Shown here: piece by piece, positions 50,849-59,430 of the stretch
Layout: every line of letters begins with the position of its first letter
Position numbering within the stretch: the first letter of the stretch is position 1
Assembly (NCBI GenBank): GCA_028868305.1
Contig: JAGWUS010000001.1
Coordinates: 124,001-188,000, forward strand
DNA length: 64,000 nucleotides
Reading direction: 5' to 3'
Source: Burkholderiales bacterium
GTDB taxonomy: Bacteria > Pseudomonadota > Gammaproteobacteria > Burkholderiales > Burkholderiaceae_C
Translations under genes and position numbers: made by a program
Notes under the pieces: generated by a model
Told to the model about the DNA's origin: nothing
Database searches by the model: none
Seen by the model: only the letters and a program-made list of their open reading frames with translations

Positions 50849-51732
50849 CCCTGCTTGAGTTGATTGAAACTTCAGCGCAGCAGCTGACGGATGCCAAAGT
50901 GTCGTTTGGTCACGGCACCACCAACGCGTTCGACGAGGCTGCCTGGCTGGTGCTGTACAGCCTGGGCTTGCCGCTGGACACGCCCCTCGATGGTGAAGAA
51001 TCCAAAGAAAATAGGCCGCTAAGCCCCGAACAGTGTGCACAGGCAGCTACACTTTTAGGAGCGCGCATCAGCTCGCGCAAGCCCGCTGCCTACCTGACCC
51101 ACGAGGCCTGGTTGCAGGGCGTGCCGTTTTACGTGGACGAGCGGGTCATCGTGCCGCGCTCCCTGATTGCCGAATTGCTGGTGGATGGCGGCATGGATTA
51201 CTGGCTCCATGAAAACACCCATCGGGTGCTCGATCTGTGCACCGGAAACGGCAGCCTGGCCATCATTGCGGCCATGGTGTTCCCCGAAGTGGTGGTGGAC
51301 GCGGCCGATATTTCGCAGGATGCGCTCGATGTCGCCCGGATCAATCTGGAGCGCCACGCACTGACCGCTCGCGTGACCCCGGTGCAAAGCGATGGACTCT
51401 CCCAAGTGCCTGGCCCCTACGATCTCATCCTGTGCAATCCACCCTATGTCAATGCCGCCAGCATGGCGGAACTGCCGGCCGAGTACTTGGCCGAACCCTT
51501 TATTGCCCTGGACGGCAACCAGGGTGGTGGAACGGACGGCATGGACTTTATCCGTACGCTGTTGCAGCAAGCTCCGGCACACCTGGCACCTGACGCGGTG
51601 CTGGTGCTGGAGATTGGCAACGAACGCCCCCACTTTGAAGCCGCATTTCCATTGCTGGAAGTGGTCTGGCTGGAAACCAGCGCTGGTGACGACCAGGTCT
51701 TGCTCATCACGCGTGAATCGCTCCTGAAATGA
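50845..51732 (+). CDS. prmB: Ribosomal protein uL3 N5-glutamine methyltransferase
   Basis: The 295-residue SAM-dependent enzyme of the HemK family methylates a glutamine of ribosomal protein L3. [28 protein letters not shown] is the PrmB N-domain signature, [15 protein letters not shown] the SAM-binding motif I, and [21 protein letters not shown] contains the NPPY active site. The N-domain contains copy F of the 55-bp repeat (about residues 55-72). Starts and stops overlap by four bases with both neighbours. Confidence 0.93.
   Translation: MTLLELIETSAQQLTDAKVSFGHGTTNAFDEAAWLVLYSLGLPLDTPLDGEESKENRPLSPEQCAQAATLLGARISSRKPAAYLTHEAWLQGVPFYVDERVIVPRSLIAELLVDGGMDYWLHENTHRVLDLCTGNGSLAIIAAMVFPEVVVDAADISQDALDVARINLERHALTARVTPVQSDGLSQVPGPYDLILCNPPYVNAASMAELPAEYLAEPFIALDGNQGGGTDGMDFIRTLLQQAPAHLAPDAVLVLEIGNERPHFEAAFPLLEVVWLETSAGDDQVLLITRESLLK
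51008..51062 (-). repeat. Copy F of the 55-bp intragenic repeat (in prmB)
   Basis: On the plus strand AAATAGGCCGCTAAGCCCCG, TGTGCACAGGCAGCTAC and TTTTAGGAGC align to the complement of copies B and C, including the AAATCAGCC-like far end. It is antisense to prmB and read as [14 protein letters not shown]. Confidence 0.75.
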
Positions 51733-53684
51733 TTTCTTTGAAAAATGTCACCTTGCGCCGCAGCGCCAAGGTGTTGCTGGAAGGCGCTTCCGTCACACTC
51801 AATCCCGGAGAAAAAGTGGGCCTGGTTGGACGCAATGGTGCGGGAAAATCCTCGCTCTTTGCCTTGCTCAACGGCAACCTGCATGAAGATGCTGGCGAGT
51901 ACTACATCCCGGCGCAATGGCGCATGGGCCAGGTGGCACAGGACATGCCCGAGACCGAGCAAAGTGCTACCGACTTCGTGGTCGAGGGCGACACCGCGCT
52001 GAACGCCGCACGGGCAGAGGTAGCCGCTGCCGAGGCCACTGACGATTACGACCGGATGGCCCATGCCTACACCGGTCTGCACGATGCGGGTGAATACGAC
52101 GCCGCCGCGCGTGCGCAGGCCCTGATTCTGGGCCTGGGCTTCAAGACCAGCGAACTGGACAACCCGGTCAACAGCTTCTCCGGTGGCTGGCGTATGCGGC
52201 TGCAATTGGCCCGCGCTTTGATGTGCCCGTCAGACTTGCTGCTGCTCGATGAGCCCACCAACCACCTGGACCTGGACGCACTGGTCTGGCTGGAAGCCTG
52301 GCTCAAAAAGTACGAAGGCACCATGGTCGTCATCAGCCACGACCGCGAGTTCCTGGACGCCGTCACCAACGTCACCCTGCATATCGACGGCGGCAAGCTG
52401 GTGCGTTATGGCGGCAACTACAGCAAGTTCGAGGACATGCGCGCCGAGCAGATGGAACTGCAGCAAAACGCTTATTCCAAGCAGCAGGACAAGATTGCCC
52501 ATCTGCAAAAGTTCATTGCCCGCTTCAAGGCCAAGGCCAGCAAGGCCAAGCAGGCGCAAAGCCGGGTCAAGGCGCTGGACCGTATGGAGAAGATTGCGCC
52601 GCTGCTCTCGGAAGCGGATTTCAGCTTCGAATTCAAGGAGCCGGCCAATCTGCCCAACCCAATGCTCTCCATGAGCAACGTGAGCTTTGGTTACCCGCCT
52701 CCTGAAGACGCACCCGAAGGCACACCGCCCACCGTGATCGTCCGTAACGTCAATAAAACGGTTCTGGCCGGGCAGCGCATTGGCATTCTGGGCGCCAACG
52801 GTCAGGGTAAATCGACACTGGTGAAGACAGTGGCGCGCGCACTGCAACCGCTTGGCGGCGACATGACGGAAGGCAAAGGCCTGAATATCGGCTACTTCGC
52901 GCAGCAGGAACTGGATGTGCTGCGTCCCGCAGACACCCCGCTGGAGCACATGATTCGGCTGGTCAAGGACCTCGCTGCAGCCGGCAAACTGGGCAACCAA
53001 CCCACCCGCGAGCAGGACCTGCGCAGCTTTCTGGGCACCTTCAACTTTAGCGGCGACATGGTGAAGCAAGCCGTGGGCAGCATGAGCGGCGGAGAGAAAG
53101 CGCGCCTGGTGCTGTGCATGATTGTTTGGCAGCGCCCCAACCTTCTGCTGCTGGACGAGCCTACCAATCACCTGGATCTGGCAACGCGCGAGGCGCTCTC
53201 GATGGCACTCAATGAGTTTGAAGGCACGGTGATGCTGGTCAGCCATGACCGCGCCCTGCTGCGCGCCGTGTGCGACGAATTCTGGATGGTGTCACGCGGG
53301 GGCGTGGATCCCTTTGATGGTGATCTGGATGATTACCAGCGCTATCTTCTGGATGAAGCAAAACGCCAGCGCGAGTTGGCCAAACTTGACAGCAAGTCGC
53401 AAAGCTCAAAAGAGGAAATCAAGAAGCCAGCGCCGGTGGCTGCATCGCCTTCGAAAGGCGGCCCAAGCGGTGGGCAGTTGAGCAAGTGGAAAAAGGAACT
53501 TGCCGCCGTCGATGCACGCATGCAGCTTCTCAATGGTGAAGGTGCGGGACTGGAAAGCAAACTCTCGGTCAACCAGCATCCGGCGGAAATTGCAGAGCTG
53601 GGCAAACGACTCAGTGAAGTGAATGAAGCGCTGCGCCAGTTGGAAGACCAGTGGTTGACGCTGACACAGCACATTGAGCCCTGA
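51729..53684 (+). CDS. yheS: ABC-F family ATPase, YheS-like
   Basis: A 651-residue cytoplasmic protein with two ABC ATPase domains and no membrane part. The first has GRNGAGKSSLFALL, FSGGWRMRLQLARAL and LLLLDEPTNHLDLDAL; an interdomain linker rich in Lys/Arg (about 245-295) follows. The second has GANGQGKSTLVKTV, MSGGEKARLVLCMI and LLLLDEPTNHLDL. A C-terminal coiled coil (about 560-650) is present. ABC-F proteins act on the ribosome, easing stalled translation. The opening [20 protein letters not shown] is closest to YheS. It is the last gene of the dap operon, coupled to prmB. Confidence 0.9.
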   Translation: MISLKNVTLRRSAKVLLEGASVTLNPGEKVGLVGRNGAGKSSLFALLNGNLHEDAGEYYIPAQWRMGQVAQDMPETEQSATDFVVEGDTALNAARAEVAAAEATDDYDRMAHAYTGLHDAGEYDAAARAQALILGLGFKTSELDNPVNSFSGGWRMRLQLARALMCPSDLLLLDEPTNHLDLDALVWLEAWLKKYEGTMVVISHDREFLDAVTNVTLHIDGGKLVRYGGNYSKFEDMRAEQMELQQNAYSKQQDKIAHLQKFIARFKAKASKAKQAQSRVKALDRMEKIAPLLSEADFSFEFKEPANLPNPMLSMSNVSFGYPPPEDAPEGTPPTVIVRNVNKTVLAGQRIGILGANGQGKSTLVKTVARALQPLGGDMTEGKGLNIGYFAQQELDVLRPADTPLEHMIRLVKDLAAAGKLGNQPTREQDLRSFLGTFNFSGDMVKQAVGSMSGGEKARLVLCMIVWQRPNLLLLDEPTNHLDLATREALSMALNEFEGTVMLVSHDRALLRAVCDEFWMVSRGGVDPFDGDLDDYQRYLLDEAKRQRELAKLDSKSQSSKEEIKKPAPVAASPSKGGPSGGQLSKWKKELAAVDARMQLLNGEGAGLESKLSVNQHPAEIAELGKRLSEVNEALRQLEDQWLTLTQHIEP

Positions 53685-53818
53685 CGCGGCGTGGTGCTGC
53701 TCCTTGGCGCCACACTGCTTTGACGAGTTGGAGAAAAAAATCAGGGTATTTTTTCATCTAGAAATTGGGGAGGCAGTTGGATAATCGACGCATCAATTCT
53801 AAAAAATAGGAAACGTCG

Positions 53819-54013
53819 ATGGACAACATCATTCAATCCGCAGCCATTCTCACGGCAGCGCTTCTACGCGACCACCCCAAGGCATCGACCGAAAAGATTG
53901 CCGAGCTGATGGGACAATCACTGCACGCACTGGAACTGGCTATTGGGCGCCAGAACACCCGCAACGCCCAAAAGCATGCCGCTCTGAAAAATGCAAACGT
54001 CGTAAAACGGTAA
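53819..54013 (+). CDS. Small hypothetical protein (64 aa)
   Basis: The product MDNIIQSAAILTAALLRDHP... is predicted helical throughout, with a mildly amphipathic N-terminus and a basic C-terminus (NTRNAQKHAALKNANVVKR). AGGA seven bases before the ATG is a good ribosome-binding site and GGATAAT (53779-53785) a possible -10. It has no cysteines, signal or membrane helix. I do not recognise a family. It lies alone between the ABC-F gene and a terminator that also serves the tRNA genes. Confidence 0.6.
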   Translation: MDNIIQSAAILTAALLRDHPKASTEKIAELMGQSLHALELAIGRQNTRNAQKHAALKNANVVKR

Positions 54014-54021
54014 GCCCTTGC

Positions 54022-54062
54022 GAAAACAAAAAACCCCGCTACCATTTCGATAGCGGGGTTTC
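54022..54062. terminator. Bidirectional terminator between small ORF and tRNA-Lys genes
   Basis: AACCCCGCTA (54032-54041) pairs with TAGCGGGGTT (54051-54060) around a nine-base loop. On the minus strand the stem is followed by TTTTTTGTTTT, a strong intrinsic terminator for the tRNA operon; on the plus strand only three T follow, so it is weaker for the small ORF. Confidence 0.85.
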
Positions 54063-54082
54063 CACATGGCGCTTTGCCAAAC

Positions 54083-54158
54083 TGGTGGGAACTGAGAGAT
54101 TCGAACTCTCGACCTACGGATTAAGAGTCCGCTGCTCTACCAGCTGAGCTAAATTCCC
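54083..54158 (-). tRNA. tRNA-Lys (anticodon CTT)
   Basis: A 76-nt cloverleaf: acceptor GGGAATT pairs with AGTTCCC allowing one mismatch-like pair, D loop AGCTCAGCTGGTAGAGC, anticodon stem GCGGA with loop CTCTTAA (anticodon CTT), T loop GTTCGAATC, and an encoded CCA end. It reads AAG lysine codons. Confidence 0.95.
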
Positions 54159-54166
54159 GTAAAAAT

Positions 54167-54242
54167 TGGTGGGACCTGCGGGGGTCGAACCCACGACAAA
54201 CGGATTAAAAGTCCGCTGCTCTACCAACTGAGCTAAGGTCCC
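54167..54242 (-). tRNA. tRNA-Lys (anticodon TTT)
   Basis: A 76-nt cloverleaf: acceptor GGGACCT pairs with AGGTCCC, D loop AGCTCAGTTGGTAGAGC, anticodon loop CTTTTAA (anticodon TTT), T loop GTTCGACCC, encoded CCA. It reads AAA and AAG. It is eight bases upstream of the CTT isoacceptor, so both are processed from one transcript downstream of tcdA. Confidence 0.96.
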
Positions 54243-54299
54243 GACAGAAATTGTTAAATGAATTAACGAATACTGCGAAGCCTCAAATTATAGCGTTAA

Positions 54300-55091
54300 T
54301 CATTTGCTTCCAGACACAGTTTGCGAAATTTTGTCCATCACCCAACCAGCGGCACACAAGCCAAAGCTGGCAGTAACAGTCACGATGGAGCCATAGCCGT
54401 GACAGTTGAGAGAGTTGTCACCCTGCAAGGCACAAGAAGCATCGGCAGGCCGCACGGCTTCGCGACTGAACACACACATCACGCCCATCTTTTTGCCAGG
54501 CTTGGACGCGCCATGATGTTTGCGCAGGCGATACCGCAGCTGCGACAAAAGGGGATCGTGAGTGACATCCCCCAGATCGGCCACATCCACCATATGCGCA
54601 TGGCGTTTCCCGCCAGCAGCCCCAACGGTAATGAATGCCGTGCCACTCTGACATGCCCATTGCGCCATAGCGGTCTTGGCGCGCACCTGGTCGCACGCGT
54701 CGACAACAGCATCCACTTTCCCGCCCAGCACGCCGGGCCAGTTTCCCGGTTCGACAAACGCGTCAACACAATGAACCACGCAGGAAGGATTAATCTGGAA
54801 AATACGCTCGCGCATGGCCTCGACCTTGGCCATGCCAACGGTCGAACTCAGGGAATGCACTTGTCTATTAATATTGGATTCGGCAATGTGGTCCATGTCG
54901 ACCAAGGTCAATCGCCCAACTCCGCTGCGCGCTAGCGCCTCTGCAGTCCATGAGCCCACACCACCAACTCCGATGACTGCAATGTGACCACGCTGCACCG
55001 CCGCGGCATTCGCAAGGCCGTAAAGGCGATCCAGTCCTGAAAAGCGGCGTTTGATATCCGCGTCTTCGGAGGCCGCGATTGCGCTGCTCAA
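54300..55091 (-). CDS. tcdA: tRNA threonylcarbamoyladenosine dehydratase
   Basis: The 263-residue E1-like (ThiF/MoeB-fold) protein cyclises t6A37 to ct6A in ANN-decoding tRNAs. It has the ATP-binding HIAVIGVGGVGSWTAEALARSG, VDMDHIAESNINRQVHS and VDACDQVRAKTAM motifs, and the C-terminal GYGSIVTVTASFGLCAAGWV. The CsdL/YgdL-type length fits. It lies directly upstream of the two tRNA-Lys genes (58 bases), whose products are t6A-modified. That is an apt neighbourhood, though it may be chance. Confidence 0.92.
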   Translation of the reverse strand: MSSAIAASEDADIKRRFSGLDRLYGLANAAAVQRGHIAVIGVGGVGSWTAEALARSGVGRLTLVDMDHIAESNINRQVHSLSSTVGMAKVEAMRERIFQINPSCVVHCVDAFVEPGNWPGVLGGKVDAVVDACDQVRAKTAMAQWACQSGTAFITVGAAGGKRHAHMVDVADLGDVTHDPLLSQLRYRLRKHHGASKPGKKMGVMCVFSREAVRPADASCALQGDNSLNCHGYGSIVTVTASFGLCAAGWVMDKISQTVSGSK

Positions 55092-55110
55092 ATGAATTCC
55101 GGGAAAGCGC

Positions 55111-55899
55111 CTATTTCAAACGCGAAAGGCGTTCTTTTGCGGCGGCAGCAGCCTCGGTTCCAGGATGACTGGCAATCAATTCCTCCAATGTCTTGCGTGC
55201 ACCCTTGGGATCCTTAACTTCCAGCTGGCAGTTGGCGATGGCCAAAAGCGCCTCCGGAACACGCATGTGATCTGGTGTTTGCGATACGAGGCTGCGGAAG
55301 TTGGCCAGCGCATCCTTGTAGTCCTTGGTGGCGTATTGTGCATTGCCCAGCCAGAACAAGGCAGATGGCCTGTAACCGCTTTGCGGATTGCGATTCATGA
55401 AGTCCACAAACTGAACTTCCGCATTCGCAAAATCACCCTTGCGGAAGGTAACCATTGCAGACTCGAAATCGCGCTTTTCCAGCGGATCTGCAAGGAATTC
55501 ACGACCATCCCAGTTGACCTTGACCGGTTCCAGCTTGCGCAACCGGTCGTTCAACACCTGTGCATCATCCTTCTGCTTGCGCTGCATATCCGCGACATCG
55601 CGGGCAACCTGCTCATTCTGTCCACGTAATTTCGCAACATCAGCCCGCAGAGCCTCCAGTTGGTTCTGCAAGTCAACCAGGCTGCGGCGAAGTTGCGCTT
55701 CCTCGTCGTTGGCGCGTGTGGATTCAGCTGTCGTTGCCTGGCTCGAAGCTTCTATTTTTTGCCGCAAGTCCAGAATTGCACGGCGGGCTTCTTCATCGTC
55801 GAACAGACCGGCACTGACTGGTGACATACAGGCAACCATGCCGATGGACGCTGCAATACGTGCAGCGGGCCCAAAACGCAGAAACTTCAAAGATTTCAT
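55111..55899 (-). CDS. cpoB: Tol-Pal system protein CpoB
   Basis: The 262-residue protein (formerly YbgF) coordinates peptidoglycan synthesis with outer-membrane constriction. A signal peptide (cleaved about residue 30) is followed by a trimerising coiled coil (about 37-115, rich in Leu/Gln/Arg) and three TPR-like repeats (FESAMVTFRKGDFANAEVQF, GYRPSALFWLGNAQYATKDYKDALANF, VPEALLAIANCQLEV). Its start overlaps the pal stop by four bases. Confidence 0.93.
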   Translation of the reverse strand: MKSLKFLRFGPAARIAASIGMVACMSPVSAGLFDDEEARRAILDLRQKIEASSQATTAESTRANDEEAQLRRSLVDLQNQLEALRADVAKLRGQNEQVARDVADMQRKQKDDAQVLNDRLRKLEPVKVNWDGREFLADPLEKRDFESAMVTFRKGDFANAEVQFVDFMNRNPQSGYRPSALFWLGNAQYATKDYKDALANFRSLVSQTPDHMRVPEALLAIANCQLEVKDPKGARKTLEELIASHPGTEAAAAAKERLSRLK

Positions 55900-56432
55900 C
55901 GGTACACGATTTCAGCGCGGCGATTTTTTTCCATGGCGGCCTCCGTGGAACCCAGTACCGCTGGCTTCTCCTTGCCGAAACTCACCGCCTCCACCTGCGC
56001 GTCTGGCACACCGAGCAGATTCAATGCACGACGTACGGCTTCCGCACGTTTCTGCCCCAGTGCAAGGTTGTATTCGCGTCCACCACGCTCATCAGTATGG
56101 CCTTCAATGACCACCTTACGGTTCTTGTCGGACTTGATGAAACGCGCGTGGCTATCAATCATTGACTGGAACTCGGGACGAATTGCGAAACTGTCATAGT
56201 CGAAATACACCAACCGGGAGGCCGACTGCATGCTCATGTCCTGGGATGACTTTCCCAAATCCGTTGAGGCAACCCCGCCACTACCAACACCGGCCCCACC
56301 TGCTCCGCCCGCGCCACCAGCCCCTACAGGTGCTCCTGACTTATCCTCTACGGGAACACTGTCCAGCTTGACGGCAGAACCACAGGCGCTGAGCAAAGCT
56401 GCAAGCGCGACTACATAGACCAATCTCTTCAT
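55896..56432 (-). CDS. pal: Peptidoglycan-associated lipoprotein Pal
   Basis: A 178-residue outer-membrane lipoprotein with lipobox LSACG (Cys17). A Gly/Ala-rich linker with GGAGGAGGAG repeats follows. The OmpA-like domain has LVYFDYDSFAIRPEFQ and EGHTDERGGREYNLALGQKRAEAVRR, with the Asp and Arg that bind diaminopimelate. It anchors the outer membrane to peptidoglycan and interacts with TolB. The gene order tolB-pal-cpoB is conserved. Confidence 0.96.
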   Translation of the reverse strand: MKRLVYVVALAALLSACGSAVKLDSVPVEDKSGAPVGAGGAGGAGGAGVGSGGVASTDLGKSSQDMSMQSASRLVYFDYDSFAIRPEFQSMIDSHARFIKSDKNRKVVIEGHTDERGGREYNLALGQKRAEAVRRALNLLGVPDAQVEAVSFGKEKPAVLGSTEAAMEKNRRAEIVYR

Positions 56433-56454
56433 TCCTAACTCCTGGGTTTACTGA

Positions 56455-57714
56455 TTATCGTTGTACCGAACCCCAATCGGGTTCGCGAATATCGCCATTT
56501 TGACCGGCAAGCCGGGCCTTAATCTTTCCATCTAGCGTGGTCGTCATCAACGCCTCCCGGCCCTGCTGCTGGGTTGCATAAATGATAAGCCGGCTGTTTG
56601 GCGAGAAACTGGGTTTTTCATCCGCAGATGTTTCCGTGATGGCGGTGGTCGTTCCAGCAGATAGATCCATGACATGCAACTTGAACGCACCATTCACACG
56701 TGAGATATAGGCCAACCACCGCCCATCCGGACTGAGTGACGGTGAGATATTGTAAGTTCCCGAAAAAGTAACCCGCTCGGCATTGCCGCCAGACGATGGC
56801 ATGCGATAGATTTGCGGTGATCCACCACGGTCGCTTACAAAGTAAATCGTCTTTCCGTCCGCTGTGAAGGTGGGTTCCGTGTCAATCGAACCAGACTGTC
56901 CCAGGCGCCTTGGCTCACCGCCATTGGCATCCATCAGGTAAAGCTGCGACCCGCCATCGCGGCTGAGTGTTACCGCCAGCGTCCTGCCATCAGGTGACCA
57001 TGCAGGTGCACTATTGGACCCCTTGAAATTAGCTACCAGCCTGCGCTTGCCAGTAGCAACTTCATGGACATAGACCACAGGCTTACGGGACTCAAACGAG
57101 ACATATGCCAATTGCGCGCCGTTGGGCGACCAGGATGGGGAAATGATGGGTTCAGGGCTGGCCAGAGCGCTCTGGGCATTCTCGCCATCGGCATCGGCAA
57201 CCCAGAGGTTGTAGGTTTTGCTCTTGGTCACATAGGCAATGCGCGTAGAAAAAACGCCTGTATCACCAGTCAGTTTTTCATACACAAAGTCTGCAATACG
57301 GTGAGCCGCCAGGCGCAAATCATTGGCAGATACCGCGTGACTTTGTCCTCCAAGATCCTGCCCCTTCACCACGTCCCACAAACGCACCCGAACGTCATAA
57401 CGACCATCCGCCAACCGGGTAACACTGCCCGTAACCAGGGCATCGGCACTTCGTTGCTTCCATCCGGAAAGCTCGGGGCGGGATGCCTCGTCCAATACCA
57501 CGGTGCCGGTATCAATCCGCCTGAATTGACCGCTGCGTTCCAGGTCCGCTGAAACAATCGCGGCAATTTTCTGCGGCGCAACATCGTCACCACGAAACGT
57601 GGCCACGGCAATTGGCACCTGTGTCATGCCAATGCCTGACACCTCCACACGAAACTGCGCATCGGCAGTCAGACTGACCAGCGCACAACAGAGAAATATG
57701 AAAAATCTAATCAT
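56455..57714 (-). CDS. tolB: Tol-Pal system periplasmic protein TolB
   Basis: Starting at ATG 57714 gives 419 residues with a signal peptide (MIRFFIFLCCALVSLTADA); a longer frame upstream overlaps the preceding glycosyltransferase and is rejected. The N-domain (about 25-165) precedes a six-bladed beta-propeller with repeats such as PSWSPNGAQLAYVSFES, PAWSPDGRTLAVTLS, PTFTADGKTIYFVSD and PSLSPDGRWLAYIS. A GGGATAAT box lies directly before the start codon. The gene upstream is a glycosyltransferase, not tolA as expected. Confidence 0.95.
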   Translation of the reverse strand: MIRFFIFLCCALVSLTADAQFRVEVSGIGMTQVPIAVATFRGDDVAPQKIAAIVSADLERSGQFRRIDTGTVVLDEASRPELSGWKQRSADALVTGSVTRLADGRYDVRVRLWDVVKGQDLGGQSHAVSANDLRLAAHRIADFVYEKLTGDTGVFSTRIAYVTKSKTYNLWVADADGENAQSALASPEPIISPSWSPNGAQLAYVSFESRKPVVYVHEVATGKRRLVANFKGSNSAPAWSPDGRTLAVTLSRDGGSQLYLMDANGGEPRRLGQSGSIDTEPTFTADGKTIYFVSDRGGSPQIYRMPSSGGNAERVTFSGTYNISPSLSPDGRWLAYISRVNGAFKLHVMDLSAGTTTAITETSADEKPSFSPNSRLIIYATQQQGREALMTTTLDGKIKARLAGQNGDIREPDWGSVQR

Positions 57715-57731
57715 GTTTGAATTATCCCAGT
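57715..57731 (-). promoter_or_regulatory. Extended -10 element directly before tolB
   Basis: On the minus strand CTGGGATAAT lies inside the last bases of the upstream glycosyltransferase gene and ends six bases before the tolB ATG. It would let tolB-pal-cpoB be transcribed on their own, with a leaderless or very short-leader mRNA. Confidence 0.5.
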
Positions 57732-58576
57732 GTCCTGATCTCAACGTCATGACCACCACGGCTTTCCCTGTAACCAAGTGTTGGCAGAAACTCCCCTGAC
57801 TTCATCCGGTCCCGAACTTTTTTGGCATTGGCGGACTCGCTGGCCCTGCTCGACTCAGGATGCCAAAGATGATAGACCTCCGTTGCACAAAATCCGTTCT
57901 TGCGAACGACGCCATAGTTGTGCAACCGCAGAACAAAATCGGCATCCTCATGTCCCCAGCCAACAAAGGATTCATCAAATCCGTTGATTGCTTCGTAGTC
58001 TTTCTTCCAGACGCCCATATTGCAGCTGCGAATGCCCTTCCAGAGAAACTTTGTATTCTTTCGCAACATCCAGCCCGGCAGACGCAGCAAACCGGCAAGT
58101 TTACTGGCCTGTCCCCGTGCTCTCTTTGCGAACCAGTACCAGGCGGATCTGCCTGCAACCACTTCATCACCGGAAATGACAGCGGAGGTCAAACCCAACG
58201 AAAGCATCACACGGCTACCGTTCACAAAACACCCTTTTTCCCGAAGCCGTCGATGTTGACGCACGAAATCAGTTTCAGGCACGCAATCGCCATCAAGGAG
58301 GAGGATGTAGTCACCACGCGATGCACCAACTCCACGATTGCGAACACAAGATGCCGTAAAACCCACATCAGGATGCCAGACATGGGTGATTTGCAGTCGC
58401 GTACCCATCGCATATTTTGTAATCGCAGAACGATGCACATCACTGGAACCATCATCCGCAATGATGACCTCGAATTCAGTGTCATCCTGCAACTCCAGCG
58501 CCTTCAGTACAGCGACCAAAGCGTCGCTGCGGTTGTAAGTGGTGACGACGATGGAAATCAGATCAACGGGGGGCAT
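57722..58576 (-). CDS. Family 2 glycosyltransferase with C-terminal galactosyltransferase-type region
   Basis: With the start at ATG 58576 (MPPVDLISIVVTTYNRSD) the product has 284 residues. The GT-A fold shows VVTTYNR, IIADDGSSD and the metal-binding LLLDGDCVPETDF. FVGWGHEDADFVLRLHNYG near the end is the GWGxEDxDL-type motif of the Glyco_transf_7C region, which contributes the acceptor-side catalytic residues. It probably adds a sugar to a lipid-linked or LPS acceptor. It is transcribed toward tolB, with 7 bases between them, and diverges from the next glycosyltransferase. Confidence 0.87.
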   Translation of the reverse strand: MPPVDLISIVVTTYNRSDALVAVLKALELQDDTEFEVIIADDGSSDVHRSAITKYAMGTRLQITHVWHPDVGFTASCVRNRGVGASRGDYILLLDGDCVPETDFVRQHRRLREKGCFVNGSRVMLSLGLTSAVISGDEVVAGRSAWYWFAKRARGQASKLAGLLRLPGWMLRKNTKFLWKGIRSCNMGVWKKDYEAINGFDESFVGWGHEDADFVLRLHNYGVVRKNGFCATEVYHLWHPESSRASESANAKKVRDRMKSGEFLPTLGYRESRGGHDVEIRTLG

Positions 58577-58650
58577 TTTGGAATAGACTAGACCGCCTGC
58601 GCAATGCTGTGGTTCGCCGCGCGCTATGTTTTTTGATGGTATCACTATCG

Positions 58651-59430
58651 ATGTCTCTGGTTTCTGTCTACATCATCGCCTACAACGAAGCTGAAAAGGT
58701 TCGTGCCACGATCGAAAGTGCGAAGTGGGCAGATGAAATCATTGTGGTTGACTCCTGGAGTACAGATGGCACGGCGGCAATCGCAGAGTCCCTTGGAGCG
58801 CGCGTGGTGCAGATCAAGTTCAGCGGCTTTGGAAATCTTCGCAACAGTGCCATTGATGTGTGCCGTCATGACTGGATTTTCAGCCTGGATGCGGATGAAC
58901 GCTGCACTCCGGAGGCTGCTGCCGAAATCCGTGCCATCACAAACAACACGGAATCCCTGGACGCCTACTGGATGCCCAGACGCAACTATTTTATGGGCCG
59001 CTGGATCAAACATTCCGGTTGGTACCCAAATTACCGGCAACCCCAGCTCTTCCGAAAAGGGGCCATGCGGTACGACACCAAGCCGGTGCATGAGGGCTAT
59101 ATCCTGAACTCGTCCAGACCGATTGGCCACCTAAAGAATGCCATCTGGCAATTTCCCTTCAAGAATATGGCTGAGGTCATGCACAAGGCCAACCGCTATT
59201 CATCACTCGGCGCGGAAAAAATCAAGCACAAGAAAATCACCATGGGATCAGCCTTGTTGCATGGCATATGGTCCTTCGTGAAGCATTACATTTTCAAGCG
59301 TGGCTTTATGGACGGGTGGGCTGGATTCGTCATTGCGCTTGGCAACTTCGAAGGGACCTTCTACCGGTATGTGAAAGCGATTGAAATCCAGAAAAGGACG
59401 CAGTGGCAGGCACCGTCTCCCCCCCCATGA
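58651..59430 (+). CDS. LPS-core-type family 2 glycosyltransferase (WaaE-like)
   Basis: I start at ATG 58651 (MSLVSVYIIAYNEAEKV; 259 residues); upstream ATGs at 58636 and 58609 give non-family extensions. GT-A motifs are IIAYNEAEKV, EIIVVDSWSTDGT and IFSLDADERCTPE with the DxD-like Asp-Ala-Asp. RRNYFMGRWIKHSGWYPNYRQPQLFRKG and KPVHEGYIL match the WaaE/KdtX group, which adds glucose or another hexose to the heptose of the LPS core. It overlaps the flippase gene downstream by four bases. Confidence 0.87.
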   Translation: MSLVSVYIIAYNEAEKVRATIESAKWADEIIVVDSWSTDGTAAIAESLGARVVQIKFSGFGNLRNSAIDVCRHDWIFSLDADERCTPEAAAEIRAITNNTESLDAYWMPRRNYFMGRWIKHSGWYPNYRQPQLFRKGAMRYDTKPVHEGYILNSSRPIGHLKNAIWQFPFKNMAEVMHKANRYSSLGAEKIKHKKITMGSALLHGIWSFVKHYIFKRGFMDGWAGFVIALGNFEGTFYRYVKAIEIQKRTQWQAPSPPP

